Shown here piece after piece: positions 36,077-43,775 of a stretch of 43,775 bases of DNA. The DNA lies in assembly GCA_003818495.1 (NCBI GenBank), contig RPRK01000018.1, forward strand, positions 1-43,775, in the 5' to 3' direction. The notes beneath the pieces are model-generated. The model was given only the letters and a program-made list of their open reading frames with translations, was not told the DNA's origin and searched no databases. The position numbers and the translations under genes are program-made. Source of the DNA: Burkholderiales bacterium. GTDB taxonomy: Bacteria > Pseudomonadota > Gammaproteobacteria > Burkholderiales > Burkholderiaceae_E. Position 1 is the first letter of the stretch, and every line of letters starts with the position of its first letter.

Positions 36077-37116
36077 GCGCGGTGGAACGTCCGGTGCAGG
36101 TCGTCCCGAAGCCCCCCGGCAAGGGCGCGCCGCTCGTCGTGGTCGAGGACATCGCCAAGGTGTTCGACGTGTCGCCGCCCTGGCTCAACCGCGTGATCGA
36201 GCGCAAGCCGCGCACGCTGCTGCGTGCCGTCGACGGCGTGAGCTTCGAGATCGCGCGCGGCGAGACCCTCGCCCTGGTCGGCGAATCGGGCTGCGGCAAG
36301 TCGACCGTCGCCCGGATGATGGTGGGGCTGTACGCGCCCTCGCGCGGCCGGGTCGTCTTCGACGGCACCGATCTCTCGGCGCTGGGCACCGCGGCGGGCA
36401 AGCCGCTGCGCTCGAAGCTGCAGATGATCTTCCAGGATCCGTACGCGAGCCTGAACCCGCGCTGGAAGGTCGCCGACATCATCGCCGAACCGATCCGGGT
36501 GCATCGGCTGATCGACGGCGATGCCGCGATCCTCGCCCGCGTCGCCGAGCTGCTGCGGCACGTCGGTCTCGCGCCGGCCGATGCGGAGAAGTATCCGCAC
36601 CAGTTCTCGGGCGGCCAGCGCCAGCGGCTGTCGATCGCACGCGCGCTCGCCTCGCAGCCGACCTTCCTGGTCTGCGACGAGCCGACCTCGGCCCTCGACG
36701 TGTCGGTGCAGGCGCAGGTGCTGAACCTGATGCGCGACATCCAGCGCGAGGACGGCCTGACGTACCTGTTCATCTCGCACAACCTGGCCGTGGTGCACCA
36801 CGTCAGCGACCGGGTCGGCGTGATGTACCTCGGCCGGATCGTCGAGCTGGCCGACAAGACCACGCTGTTCGCGACGCCACGCCATCCGTACACGCGGATG
36901 CTGCTCGACGCGATCCCCGACATGCAGATGACCGGCAAGGCGCGCACGCCGGTGGCGGGCGAGGTGCCGAACCCGCTCAATCCGCCGACCGGCTGCACCT
37001 TCCACCCGCGCTGCCCCCTCGCCAACGAGCGGTGCAAGGCCGAGCGTCCGCTGCTGCGCCGTCTCGACGACGGCGCACAGGTCGCCTGCCACGCGGTGGA
37101 GGAAGGCCGCGGCTGA
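36073..37116 (+). CDS. ABC peptide transporter ATP-binding protein (DppF-type)
   Basis: 347 residues: Walker [16 protein letters not shown]-loop [13 protein letters not shown], signature [15 protein letters not shown], Walker [14 protein letters not shown], switch [11 protein letters not shown], and the C-terminal oligo/dipeptide extension [20 protein letters not shown]. It forms the heterodimeric motor with the DppD-type subunit. The gene lies 4 bp before the lipoprotein hydrolase gene. Confidence 0.96.
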   Translation: MSAVERPVQVVPKPPGKGAPLVVVEDIAKVFDVSPPWLNRVIERKPRTLLRAVDGVSFEIARGETLALVGESGCGKSTVARMMVGLYAPSRGRVVFDGTDLSALGTAAGKPLRSKLQMIFQDPYASLNPRWKVADIIAEPIRVHRLIDGDAAILARVAELLRHVGLAPADAEKYPHQFSGGQRQRLSIARALASQPTFLVCDEPTSALDVSVQAQVLNLMRDIQREDGLTYLFISHNLAVVHHVSDRVGVMYLGRIVELADKTTLFATPRHPYTRMLLDAIPDMQMTGKARTPVAGEVPNPLNPPTGCTFHPRCPLANERCKAERPLLRRLDDGAQVACHAVEEGRG

Positions 37117-37120
37117 CACC

Positions 37121-38110
37121 ATGCGACGCCGCCTGCTGCTCCTCCTCGCCCCGCTGCTGATGCTCGCGGGCTGCCAGACCGACCTCGCTCTGGTGGACCT
37201 GAAGGCGCGCTGGGCGGGACCGAGCTCGCGCTTCCTGCCGATGGACGGCATCGAGGTGCACTGGCGCGACGAAGGGCCCGCCAACCCGGCACCGGGTGTC
37301 GTGGTGGCGCCGCGCGCGAACCCGGACACCGAGCCGCCCGCGATCCTGCTGCTGCACGGCACTGGCTCGTCGCTGCACACCTGGGACGGCTGGGCGCGGC
37401 GGATGAGCCCGTCGATGCGGGTCGTGCGCCTGGACCTGCCCGGCTTCGGCCTGACGGGCCCGCATCCGTCGGGCGACTACTCCGGCACCGCCACCGTCGA
37501 CTTCCTCGAACGCTTCGCCAATGCCGCCGGCCTCAAGCGCTTCGCGATCGCCGGGAACAGCCTGGGCGGCTACTACGCGTGGCGCTTCGCGCTGCGCCAC
37601 CCCGACCGGGTCAGCGGCCTGATCCTGATCGATGCGGTCGGCTACCCGATCGAGCCCGGTGCGAGCGGCGCGGTCGCCCTGGAGCTGGCCCGGATGCCCG
37701 TGATCAGCGAGCTGATGCGCTTCGCCCCGATCCGCGGCATCGTCGAGCGAAGTCTCAAGGACACCTACGGCGACGACACGAAGGTCACGCCCGAACTGGT
37801 GGACCGCTACGAGCAGCTGATGCTGCGCCCGGGCAACCGCACGGCGATGGGTGACCGGGCACGGGCCGAGCGACGTCCGCTCGGCTGGCAGCGACTCCCC
37901 GAGATGCGCGTGCCGACGCTGATCCAATGGGGCGGCGAGGACCGCTGGGTGCCGATCGGGCATGCCGAGCGGTTCCGCGCGGACATCCCCGGGAGTCGCC
38001 TGGTCGTCTACCCCTCGCTCGGCCACCTGCCGATGGAAGAGGATCCGAGGACGACCGCCGACGACGCGATGACCTTCCTGCGCGGCGGCGCCGTGCCCGG
38101 TCAGAAGTAG
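37121..38110 (+). CDS. Alpha/beta hydrolase, predicted lipoprotein
   Basis: 329 residues. N-terminal [19 protein letters not shown] is a lipoprotein signal with lipobox LAGC, placing it on a membrane facing the periplasm or outside. The hydrolase fold shows the oxyanion segment [16 protein letters not shown], nucleophile elbow [11 protein letters not shown], an acid in WGGEDRWVP and the catalytic His in SLGHLPMEE. Being last in the transporter operon, it may release a transportable ligand outside the cytoplasm (ester or amide cleavage). The stop lies in the first copy of a 17-bp duplication. Confidence 0.9.
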   Translation: MRRRLLLLLAPLLMLAGCQTDLALVDLKARWAGPSSRFLPMDGIEVHWRDEGPANPAPGVVVAPRANPDTEPPAILLLHGTGSSLHTWDGWARRMSPSMRVVRLDLPGFGLTGPHPSGDYSGTATVDFLERFANAAGLKRFAIAGNSLGGYYAWRFALRHPDRVSGLILIDAVGYPIEPGASGAVALELARMPVISELMRFAPIRGIVERSLKDTYGDDTKVTPELVDRYEQLMLRPGNRTAMGDRARAERRPLGWQRLPEMRVPTLIQWGGEDRWVPIGHAERFRADIPGSRLVVYPSLGHLPMEEDPRTTADDAMTFLRGGAVPGQK

Positions 38111-38134
38111 GTCGGGATCAGAAGTAGGTGCGGA
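38101..38134. repeat. 17-bp tandem duplication at a convergent gene junction
   Basis: TCAGAAGTAGGTCGGGA followed directly by TCAGAAGTAGGTGCGGA (15/17 identical). Copy 1 holds the plus-strand hydrolase stop TAG, and copy 2 holds the minus-strand stop TGA of the PLP enzyme. Confidence 0.85.
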
Positions 38135-39407
38135 TGGCGCGGGTCACGCGCCCGTCGTCGTCGATGCCCCAGACCAGGCGCCACTTGTCGAAGGTCGTGC
38201 AGGGGTGCGACACCCCGAAGCCGATCCAGTCGCCGACCTCGAGCGTGTCCTCGGCATCGACCCTCAGGTAGCCGTGCTGGTCGTTGTGGCCGAAGACCGC
38301 CCAGTGCGCCGGCGCGGGCGCCGGACGTGCATCGCGCCCCGGCCGGAACCACCACTTCGGCACCGGCAGGTCGGCATCGGTGCCGACGTCGCGACGCCCG
38401 AGGGTGACGATCGCGCGGTCGGGCTCGGGGCGCGACTGGACCGCTGCCCAGACTTCGAGCGCACCGCGCGGCGGCTCGCCGTGCACCGCACCGCGTGCGG
38501 CGATGGCGGCGACGTGCCGCCGGTACATGCCGTCGTCGTGACTCAGGTAGCAGCCGCTGCGCAGCACGATGCGCACCGGGCGCGACAGGGCGGCACCGCC
38601 GAGACCGCCCACCACCAGGTCGTAGGCCGCCGACCCGCCGGCCGACAGCAGGACCTCGTCGAGCCCGGCGAACAGCCCCTCACGGTCGCAGGCCGCGGCG
38701 AGCTCGAGCAGCGCACGCATCCACGCGCCGACGAACGCGGCATCGCGCGCCGCGTCGTTGCTGACGTTCAGGCCCTCGAAGGCCTCGACCCCGGCCAGCC
38801 GCAGCGACGGCGTCGCAGCGACTTCGCGGGCCAGCGCGATCGCGCTCGCCGCGTCGCGGCAGCCGGTGCGCCCCCCGGGCGTACCGAGCTCGACCAGGAC
38901 GTCCGTACGCGGCGCGCCGGCACGAACCAGACCCTCGACGAGCAGCGCGAGCTGCGCCGGCGAGTCGGTCAGGGTCAGGAAGCGCACATCGGCGTGCGCC
39001 CGCGCGAGCGCACCCCAGCGGGCGGCATCGCCGACGCTGGCCAGCTGGTTGGCCATCAGCACGCGACGCGCACCCGCCTCGACCGCGAGCCGCGCCTGGT
39101 GCACGTTGGCCACGGTCAGCCCCCAGGCGCCGTCGCGCAGCTGCTCGGCGAAGAGCTGCGGTGCGTTGGTGGTCTTGCCGTGCGGCGAGAGGCTCGCGCC
39201 CGAGGCCGCGACGAAGCGCATCAGCCAGTCGGCGTTGTGCCGGAGCGCGGATTCGCGCAGCACGGCCACCGGCATCGGCAGGTCGCCGCGCAGCAGCCGC
39301 AGGTCCTGGGCGCCGGCCTCGGCGACGGTGAACGCCGCGCGCTCGGGCGGGAACCCCTTGAAGCTCGGATCGAGGCGTTCGGCGAGGATCAGGTCGACGG
39401 TCGGCAT
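38118..39407 (-). CDS. PLP enzyme of the D-threonine aldolase / D-serine dehydratase family
   Basis: 429 residues with the alanine-racemase-type (fold III) barrel: the PLP lysine is in SLSPHGKTTNAPQLF, followed by strands such as RRVLMANQLAS and LVELGTPGGRTGCR. The C-terminal beta domain ends with FGVSHPCTTFDKW, whose His and Cys are the metal ligands of the zinc-activated D-serine dehydratase/D-threonine aldolase group (often annotated amino acid deaminase). It probably degrades a D-beta-hydroxy amino acid. The ATG at 39407 is chosen; the track ORF extends 81 codons into the neighbouring gene. It converges on the transporter operon, and the C-terminal TYF-stop lies in copy 2 of the 17-bp repeat. 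Confidence 0.88.
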   Translation of the reverse strand: MPTVDLILAERLDPSFKGFPPERAAFTVAEAGAQDLRLLRGDLPMPVAVLRESALRHNADWLMRFVAASGASLSPHGKTTNAPQLFAEQLRDGAWGLTVANVHQARLAVEAGARRVLMANQLASVGDAARWGALARAHADVRFLTLTDSPAQLALLVEGLVRAGAPRTDVLVELGTPGGRTGCRDAASAIALAREVAATPSLRLAGVEAFEGLNVSNDAARDAAFVGAWMRALLELAAACDREGLFAGLDEVLLSAGGSAAYDLVVGGLGGAALSRPVRIVLRSGCYLSHDDGMYRRHVAAIAARGAVHGEPPRGALEVWAAVQSRPEPDRAIVTLGRRDVGTDADLPVPKWWFRPGRDARPAPAPAHWAVFGHNDQHGYLRVDAEDTLEVGDWIGFGVSHPCTTFDKWRLVWGIDDDGRVTRAIRTYF

Positions 39408-39459
39408 GGGGCGATTATCGCCCGTCGCCCACCGCCCGTGCACCCGCCGCGCCGTTGCC

Positions 39460-39897
39460 TCAGGCGAGCGGGCGCGCGGCCGAACGCTCGGCGAGCGCCG
39501 CCCCGAACGCCACGAGCAGCGCTTCGGCGGACTCGCCGTCCAGGGCACCCGGATCGAAGTGAGGCGTCGGCGCGTGCCGCGCCACCATCGTCCGGTGGGC
39601 GAGGTCGGCGGGCATGAACCCCATCGACCAGTCCGGAAACAGTCGCGCATCGATGCGCGCGAACTTCAGCAGCTGCACGTCGTGATGACGCGGATCGCGC
39701 AGGAGCGCGGCGTGCAGATCGCTCAACGCCCTCCTCGAGCCCTCGATCACCTGCAGGAAGTGGCGGCTGTCGAAGGCGAGCATGCCGGTGATGCCGCGCA
39801 TGCCGTTGCGATGGCGGGCGTGCTCCAGCATGCGGTTCAGTTCGTCGGCCTGTAGGGCGTCGTCGACGGCGCTGGCGTAGATCAATCGGGAAAGCAT
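39460..39897 (-). CDS. BLUF-domain blue-light receptor (FAD-binding)
   Basis: 145 residues from the ATG at 39897. Residues 1-95 form a complete BLUF domain: LSRLIYASAVDD, NRMLEHARHRNGMRGITGML, HFLQVIEGS and FPDWSMGFMP. The photocycle residues are all kept: Tyr7, Asn31, Gln49, Trp90 and Met92, exactly 14 lower than Tyr21, Asn45, Gln63, Trp104 and Met106 of AppA. The remaining ~50 residues are a short tail without a recognised output domain, so signalling is probably by protein contact. Divergent from the Bug receptor gene across 157 bp. The long track ORF start at 40383 is an artefact. Confidence 0.93.
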   Translation of the reverse strand: MLSRLIYASAVDDALQADELNRMLEHARHRNGMRGITGMLAFDSRHFLQVIEGSRRALSDLHAALLRDPRHHDVQLLKFARIDARLFPDWSMGFMPADLAHRTMVARHAPTPHFDPGALDGESAEALLVAFGAALAERSAARPLA

Positions 39898-40054
39898 CGT
39901 TGAACCCCTGCTGCGGCGAGGACGGATCCGGTGACTTGGATCGTGCGCCGCTGCCACGCCGACGGTACGACGATCACCGGGCGTGCCGCGGTGCACTTCT
40001 TTGGCATACGGGTCTCTACAATTGCGGACGACACGTAGAGAGAGAGGAGACCCC

Positions 40055-41053
40055 ATGTCCCGTGCCACCCCCGACCGCAGCCGCCTGCTCGCGCCCTTCG
40101 CGCCCGTCGCCCTCGCGTCGGCCGCCCTCCAGTCCCGCCCCGCACGCGCCCAGGAGGCGTGGCCGACGAAGGCGGTCACGATCATCGTCCCGCAGGCCGC
40201 CGGCGGGGCGAACGACACCGTCGCCCGGGCCTTCGGCACCCGTCTGTCGCAGGCGATCGGCCAGCCGGTGGTGATCGAGAACCGCGCGGGCGCCGGCGGC
40301 AACGTCGGCACCGCGCTGGCCGCACGCGCGCCCAAGGACGGCCACACGCTGATGCTGACCGCGCAGAGCGCGCAGACGATCAACCCGTGGCTCTACAAGA
40401 ACACCGGCTTCGATCCGGTGAAGGACTTCGAGCCCGTCATGTCGGTGGCGACCGCGCCGTACCTGCTGGTGGCGAACCCGTCGTTCCCGGCGTCGAACCT
40501 GAAGGAGCTGATCGCCTACGCGAAGCAGCGCCCCGGCCGCGTCGACTATGCCTCCGCGGGCAACGGCACGCTCAACCACCTGCTCGGGGTGATGCTGAAC
40601 CGCCAGGCCGGCCTGCACCTCGTGCACATCCCGTACCGCGGTGCCGCGGCCGCGGCGACCGACGTGGTCGGCGGCCAGGTGCCGATCACATTCGGCAGCT
40701 TCCCCGGCGTCATCCCCTTCGTCCGCTCGAACCAGCTGAAGGTGATCGGCGTGGCGACCGAGAAGCGCACGAAGCTCGCCCCCGACCTGCCGACGCTGAA
40801 CGAATCCCTGCCGGGCTTCCATGCGAACTCGTGGTACGGCCTCTTCGCGCCGGCCGGCACGCCGAAGGCCATCGTCGACCGCATCGCGGCCGAAGGCGCG
40901 AAGGTGCTCGCCGATCCGGCCCTCGCCGAGCGGATGGGCGGCCAGGGCGCCGAACCGGCCCCGTCGACGCCCGGTCAGCTCGCCGCGCTGCTGCGCGAGG
41001 ATCTGAAGCTGTGGCAGGGGATCGTCAAGGCGTCGGGCGCGACGGTGGACTGA
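40055..41053 (+). CDS. Bug/TctC-family tripartite tricarboxylate transporter receptor
   Basis: 332 residues with an N-terminal export signal (MSRATPDRSRLLAPFAPVALASAALQSRPARAQ) and the Bug fold: WPTKAVTIIVPQAAGGANDTVAR, QPVVIENRAGAGGNVGT, VHIPYRGAAAAATDVVGGQV and WYGLFAPAGTPKAIVDRI. Such periplasmic proteins bind carboxylates or amino acids for TctAB transporters; they are vastly amplified in Burkholderiales, often without transporter genes nearby, as here. AGGAGA lies 5 nt before the ATG at 40055, which is preferred to the track start 24 codons upstream. A 9-bp GC hairpin (41067-41088) without T-tract follows. Confidence 0.94.
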   Translation: MSRATPDRSRLLAPFAPVALASAALQSRPARAQEAWPTKAVTIIVPQAAGGANDTVARAFGTRLSQAIGQPVVIENRAGAGGNVGTALAARAPKDGHTLMLTAQSAQTINPWLYKNTGFDPVKDFEPVMSVATAPYLLVANPSFPASNLKELIAYAKQRPGRVDYASAGNGTLNHLLGVMLNRQAGLHLVHIPYRGAAAAATDVVGGQVPITFGSFPGVIPFVRSNQLKVIGVATEKRTKLAPDLPTLNESLPGFHANSWYGLFAPAGTPKAIVDRIAAEGAKVLADPALAERMGGQGAEPAPSTPGQLAALLREDLKLWQGIVKASGATVD

Positions 41054-41265
41054 GGTCGGTCGGCGGTCGGGCGGCGCGGGCCGCCCGATCGTCACGTTCA
41101 TCGCGGTCGCGCGACGTCACCGACCCCGGTCGGTCCGCGCGACCGCTCAGCGCTCGGCACCGATCACGTCAGCCGGAAGACGCACGCCAGGCGTGAATTC
41201 GTGCACGGACGCGTGCGCGGCATGGCACTTAGGCTCGCGGGTCAGGAACGACACCTACCCGCGCG

Positions 41266-43775
41266 ATGCCCTTCTTTCATGCTCCGTCCCGGTGCGCGAG
41301 CCCGCTGATCGCGGCGCTCGCCGTCGCCGCGGCGCTCGCGGGTTGCTCGTCGGGCAGCGATGTCGCGACGAGCGGCCCGAACGCCACGCCCACGCCGTCC
41401 GCCAACACCACCGCGGGCAGCACGGACGTCACTGCACTCGAGGTCCAGCGCGGCGTACCCACCATCGACCGCGGACTCGATGGCGACGCGGGGCGGACCG
41501 CCAAGAATTCCGGCACGGCGCCGGCGCGGGACGGCCAGTGGTCCGACGTGATCCCCTGGCCGCTCATCGCGATCCATGCGGCCCTGAACCCGGACGGCAC
41601 CGTCCTCACGTATGGCGCGGACGAGAACGGCCAGGAGAGCGGGCAACTCGAGTACGCGGTGTTCGATCCCTCGACGGGGCGGAACACCCTGCTTCCGAAC
41701 CTCACGAAGACCAACCTCTTCTGCAGCGCGCAGACGCTGCTGCCGTCGAGCGGACGCATGCTGCTCGCGGGAGGCGACATCCGCGGTACGGGGCAGGTGC
41801 TTCCGGACGGACAGCTCCTCACGAACCGCGGCGTGCGCGACGTGAACGTCTTCGACTTCCGGGACCGTAGCCTCGTCGGCACCGGTACCCCGATGGCGCG
41901 GCCGCGCTGGTACAACTCGCTGCTCACGCTGCCCGACGGGCGTCTGCTGACCCTGGGAGGCATCGACGACAAGGAGCAGTTCAAGGCGGTCGGCGAGGTG
42001 GAGGTGTTCACCGAGGGCCAGGGTTGGCGAACGCTGCAGAACGCGAACCTGTCGCTGCCCGGCAATGCCTGGTGGTATCCGCGGGCCTGGCTCACGCCGA
42101 ACGGGCGCGTCACGTTCATGACAGAGCACATCCTGCACTCGCTGGACCCCAACGGCGCCGGCCGGGTGTTCGATGCGGTGGGCACCCTGCCGTTTCCGTC
42201 GTGGATCAACCTCCCGGCCACGATGTTCGACCGTGGCCGCGTACTGATGCTGGGCCAGGGCGGGCAGGCCGCGGTCGTCGACCTGCGCGGTGACACGCCG
42301 ACCGCGACGCCGACCGGACGGACCGGCGACAACCGCTATTGGTCGACGCTGACGACGCTCGCCGACGGAAAGGTGCTGCTGACCGGAGGCGGCGCGCTCG
42401 ACGACCGGGGATACGACAACAGCGGCACGCGCGTCGCGCTCGCCGCATCGATCTGGGACCCGGCCACCGGAGCGTGGACCGACGGCGCGTCCGCGCAGAA
42501 GTCGCGCGAGTACCACTCGACGGCGATGCTGCTGCCCGATGCGACGGTGCTGGTGGGCGGCGGCGGTGCACCGGGTCCCGTTTCCCAGCTCAATGCCGAG
42601 ATCTATCGGCCACCCTACCTGTTCACCGCCTCCGGCGCCCCCGCGCCGCGGCCGCGGATCACCTCGGTCCCCTCGACGATCGCCCACGGGGAGTCCTTCG
42701 TGGTCGCGATGAACACCACCGCCCCGATCAAGCGGGTCACGATGGTCCGCGCCGGCTCGGTCACGCATTCGCTCGACGTGGAGCAGCGCTTCCTCGAACT
42801 CCCCTTCCGGCAGAACGGCAATCATCTCGACGCGCGACTCGACGCCGATGCGAACACCGCGCCCCCCGGCTTCTACATGGTGTTCGCGATCGACGCGGCC
42901 GGCGTGCCCTCGGTGGCGAAGATCGTGCGCGTGCCGGTGCCGCGCGCGACGGTGCCGCCCTCGGCGATGTTGGGCACCTCGATCACGAGCTTTGCCGGGA
43001 ACACCGCGATCGCGATGAACGGCGACGCGGACGTGTCGAACGACGGCGCGCTGCGCCTGACCTCCGCGAAGACGAGCCAGGCCGGCTCGGCCTGGTACCG
43101 CTCGCCGGTCACGCTGCTGCCGACGAGCTCGTTCGTCACGCGCTTCCAGTTCCGCATGGGCGGCGGCACGAACGGCGACGGCTTCGCGTTCGTCGTGCAG
43201 GGCAACGACACGATGGCGCTGGGCGGCGCCGGCGGCGCCCTCGGCTACGGCGGCATCGAACGCAGCATCGCGGTCAAGTTCGACGCGTATCAGAACGCCG
43301 GCGAGCCGAACGACAACCACATCGCCGTGCTGGTGAACGGCTCGATGGTCGCGATCGCGCCGACCCCGGCCCCGTTCCGGCTCGCCGACAACGCGGTCCA
43401 CACCGCGTGGGTGGTGTACGACGGCATCGGCAAGCGCCTCCTGGTGAATCTCGAGCAGGGCGCGACGAACGTCACCTCGACCTGGCCGGTCCTGACCGTG
43501 CCGCTCGACCTGCCCGCGATCGTCGGCGACGCGATGCTGATGGGCTTCACCGCCGGCACGGGCGGTGCGGTTCAGGAGCATCGGATCGAGCACTGGTCCT
43601 TCACCGCCGGCGTGGCCCCGGTGCCCGGTGCCGACAGCCTTCGGACCGACCGGATGCTGTTCCCGTGGCAGTCGCTGGTGTCCATCGGCGGGCAGTACTT
43701 CGCGCAGATGCAGCTCGACGGCAACTTCGTCGTCTACCGGAACGAGGGCGGCGGTGCCCGCCCGCTGTGGGCGAC
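41266..43775 (+). CDS. Copper-radical oxidase-like lipoprotein with L-type and bulb-type lectin domains (3' end outside window)
   Basis: Open frame of 836 codons running off the right edge; not in the ORF track because no stop is reached. Lipoprotein signal with Cys27 (AALAGC), then a Ser/Thr-rich linker. Residues ~80-545 form a galactose/glyoxal-oxidase kelch propeller plus the DUF1929 C-terminal domain. The active-site set is present: Cys153 (LFCSAQ) and Tyr216 (ARPRWYNS) for the Cys-Tyr cofactor, Tyr416-His417 (SREYHS) and His501 (VTHSLDVEQR). Residues ~566-780 are a legume-type lectin with metal ligands in KFDAYQN and EPNDNHIAV. From ~795 a bulb lectin begins, with the mannose motif QLDGNFVVY (816-824). 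It may make H2O2 while bound to polysaccharide. Confidence 0.9.
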   Translation, partial: MPFFHAPSRCASPLIAALAVAAALAGCSSGSDVATSGPNATPTPSANTTAGSTDVTALEVQRGVPTIDRGLDGDAGRTAKNSGTAPARDGQWSDVIPWPLIAIHAALNPDGTVLTYGADENGQESGQLEYAVFDPSTGRNTLLPNLTKTNLFCSAQTLLPSSGRMLLAGGDIRGTGQVLPDGQLLTNRGVRDVNVFDFRDRSLVGTGTPMARPRWYNSLLTLPDGRLLTLGGIDDKEQFKAVGEVEVFTEGQGWRTLQNANLSLPGNAWWYPRAWLTPNGRVTFMTEHILHSLDPNGAGRVFDAVGTLPFPSWINLPATMFDRGRVLMLGQGGQAAVVDLRGDTPTATPTGRTGDNRYWSTLTTLADGKVLLTGGGALDDRGYDNSGTRVALAASIWDPATGAWTDGASAQKSREYHSTAMLLPDATVLVGGGGAPGPVSQLNAEIYRPPYLFTASGAPAPRPRITSVPSTIAHGESFVVAMNTTAPIKRVTMVRAGSVTHSLDVEQRFLELPFRQNGNHLDARLDADANTAPPGFYMVFAIDAAGVPSVAKIVRVPVPRATVPPSAMLGTSITSFAGNTAIAMNGDADVSNDGALRLTSAKTSQAGSAWYRSPVTLLPTSSFVTRFQFRMGGGTNGDGFAFVVQGNDTMALGGAGGALGYGGIERSIAVKFDAYQNAGEPNDNHIAVLVNGSMVAIAPTPAPFRLADNAVHTAWVVYDGIGKRLLVNLEQGATNVTSTWPVLTVPLDLPAIVGDAMLMGFTAGTGGAVQEHRIEHWSFTAGVAPVPGADSLRTDRMLFPWQSLVSIGGQYFAQMQLDGNFVVYRNEGGGARPLWA

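Noticed and set aside
40001-40022. TTGGCA and TACAAT upstream of the Bug receptor gene as a promoter pair
   Set aside because: The spacer is only 10 bp. TACAAT may still be a -10, but no -35 at 16-18 bp is convincing.
41067-41088. 9-bp GC hairpin after the Bug gene as an intrinsic terminator
   Set aside because: There is no T-tract on either strand, so termination is not supported; it may only be mRNA end protection or chance. The rest of the 212-bp gap shows no clear promoter for the oxidase-lectin gene.

Overview
The window reads as chromosomal DNA of a high-GC betaproteobacterium, most likely of the order Burkholderiales. The pointers are a Bug/TctC-type solute receptor, a neisserial/burkholderial-type trimeric porin, Coq7 for ubiquinone synthesis, the rplM-rpsI-erpA and tyrS/M23 peptidase/anmK arrangements, and an aromatic acyl-CoA operon of a kind common in that order. 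Genus cannot be fixed from sequence alone. I see no rRNA, tRNA, insertion sequence, prophage, integrase or CRISPR array. Most long ORFs in the supplied track are antisense shadows caused by the high third-position GC.

Region 1 (1-11906) is housekeeping. On the minus strand lie the first codons of nrdR, then glyA preceded by a clear ZTP (pfl) riboswitch, a histidine phosphatase, a PEBP-family protein, dtd and tyrS. Divergent from tyrS are a secreted M23 murein peptidase and anmK, which both belong to cell-wall turnover. Then come erpA and rpsI-rplM (minus), an osmC-like gene (plus), coq7 (minus) and a porin (plus) with a textbook terminator. Two non-coding parts stand out: a heavily folded stretch between rpsI and erpA, and a 527-bp gap upstream of rplM that seems to hold a separate small RNA gene with its own promoter and terminator.

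Region 2 (11965-16373) is a plus-strand operon: a MarR regulator with a palindromic operator, a crotonase-fold enzyme, an acyl-CoA dehydrogenase and a benzoate/2-aminobenzoate-type CoA ligase. It looks like aromatic acid or acyl-CoA catabolism, but no ring-attacking enzyme is present here.

Region 3 (16393-29008, all minus) contains two tightly packed gene sets. The first is molybdopterin oxidoreductase, then a zinc-peptidase lipoprotein, then an O-antigen-ligase/heptosyltransferase fusion. The second is a DUF2126 transglutaminase, then a circularly permuted ATP-grasp/alpha-E fusion, then a second transglutaminase; this is a widespread but functionally unsolved amide-bond cluster.

Region 4 (29053-38110, plus) is an ABC peptide-importer operon (two permeases, a receptor, two ATPases) with two paralogous M20 amidohydrolases interleaved and a lipoprotein alpha/beta hydrolase at the end, suited to taking up and cleaving N-acylated amino acids or small peptides. 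A PLP enzyme of the D-threonine aldolase/D-serine dehydratase family converges on it.

Region 5 (39460-43775) holds a small BLUF blue-light receptor, a divergent Bug receptor, and a gene running off the right edge. This last gene is absent from the ORF track because it has no stop in the window. It encodes a lipoprotein combining a galactose/glyoxal-oxidase copper-radical propeller, a legume-type (L-type) lectin domain and a bulb-type mannose lectin domain. All key copper ligands are present. It is the most unusual object in the window.
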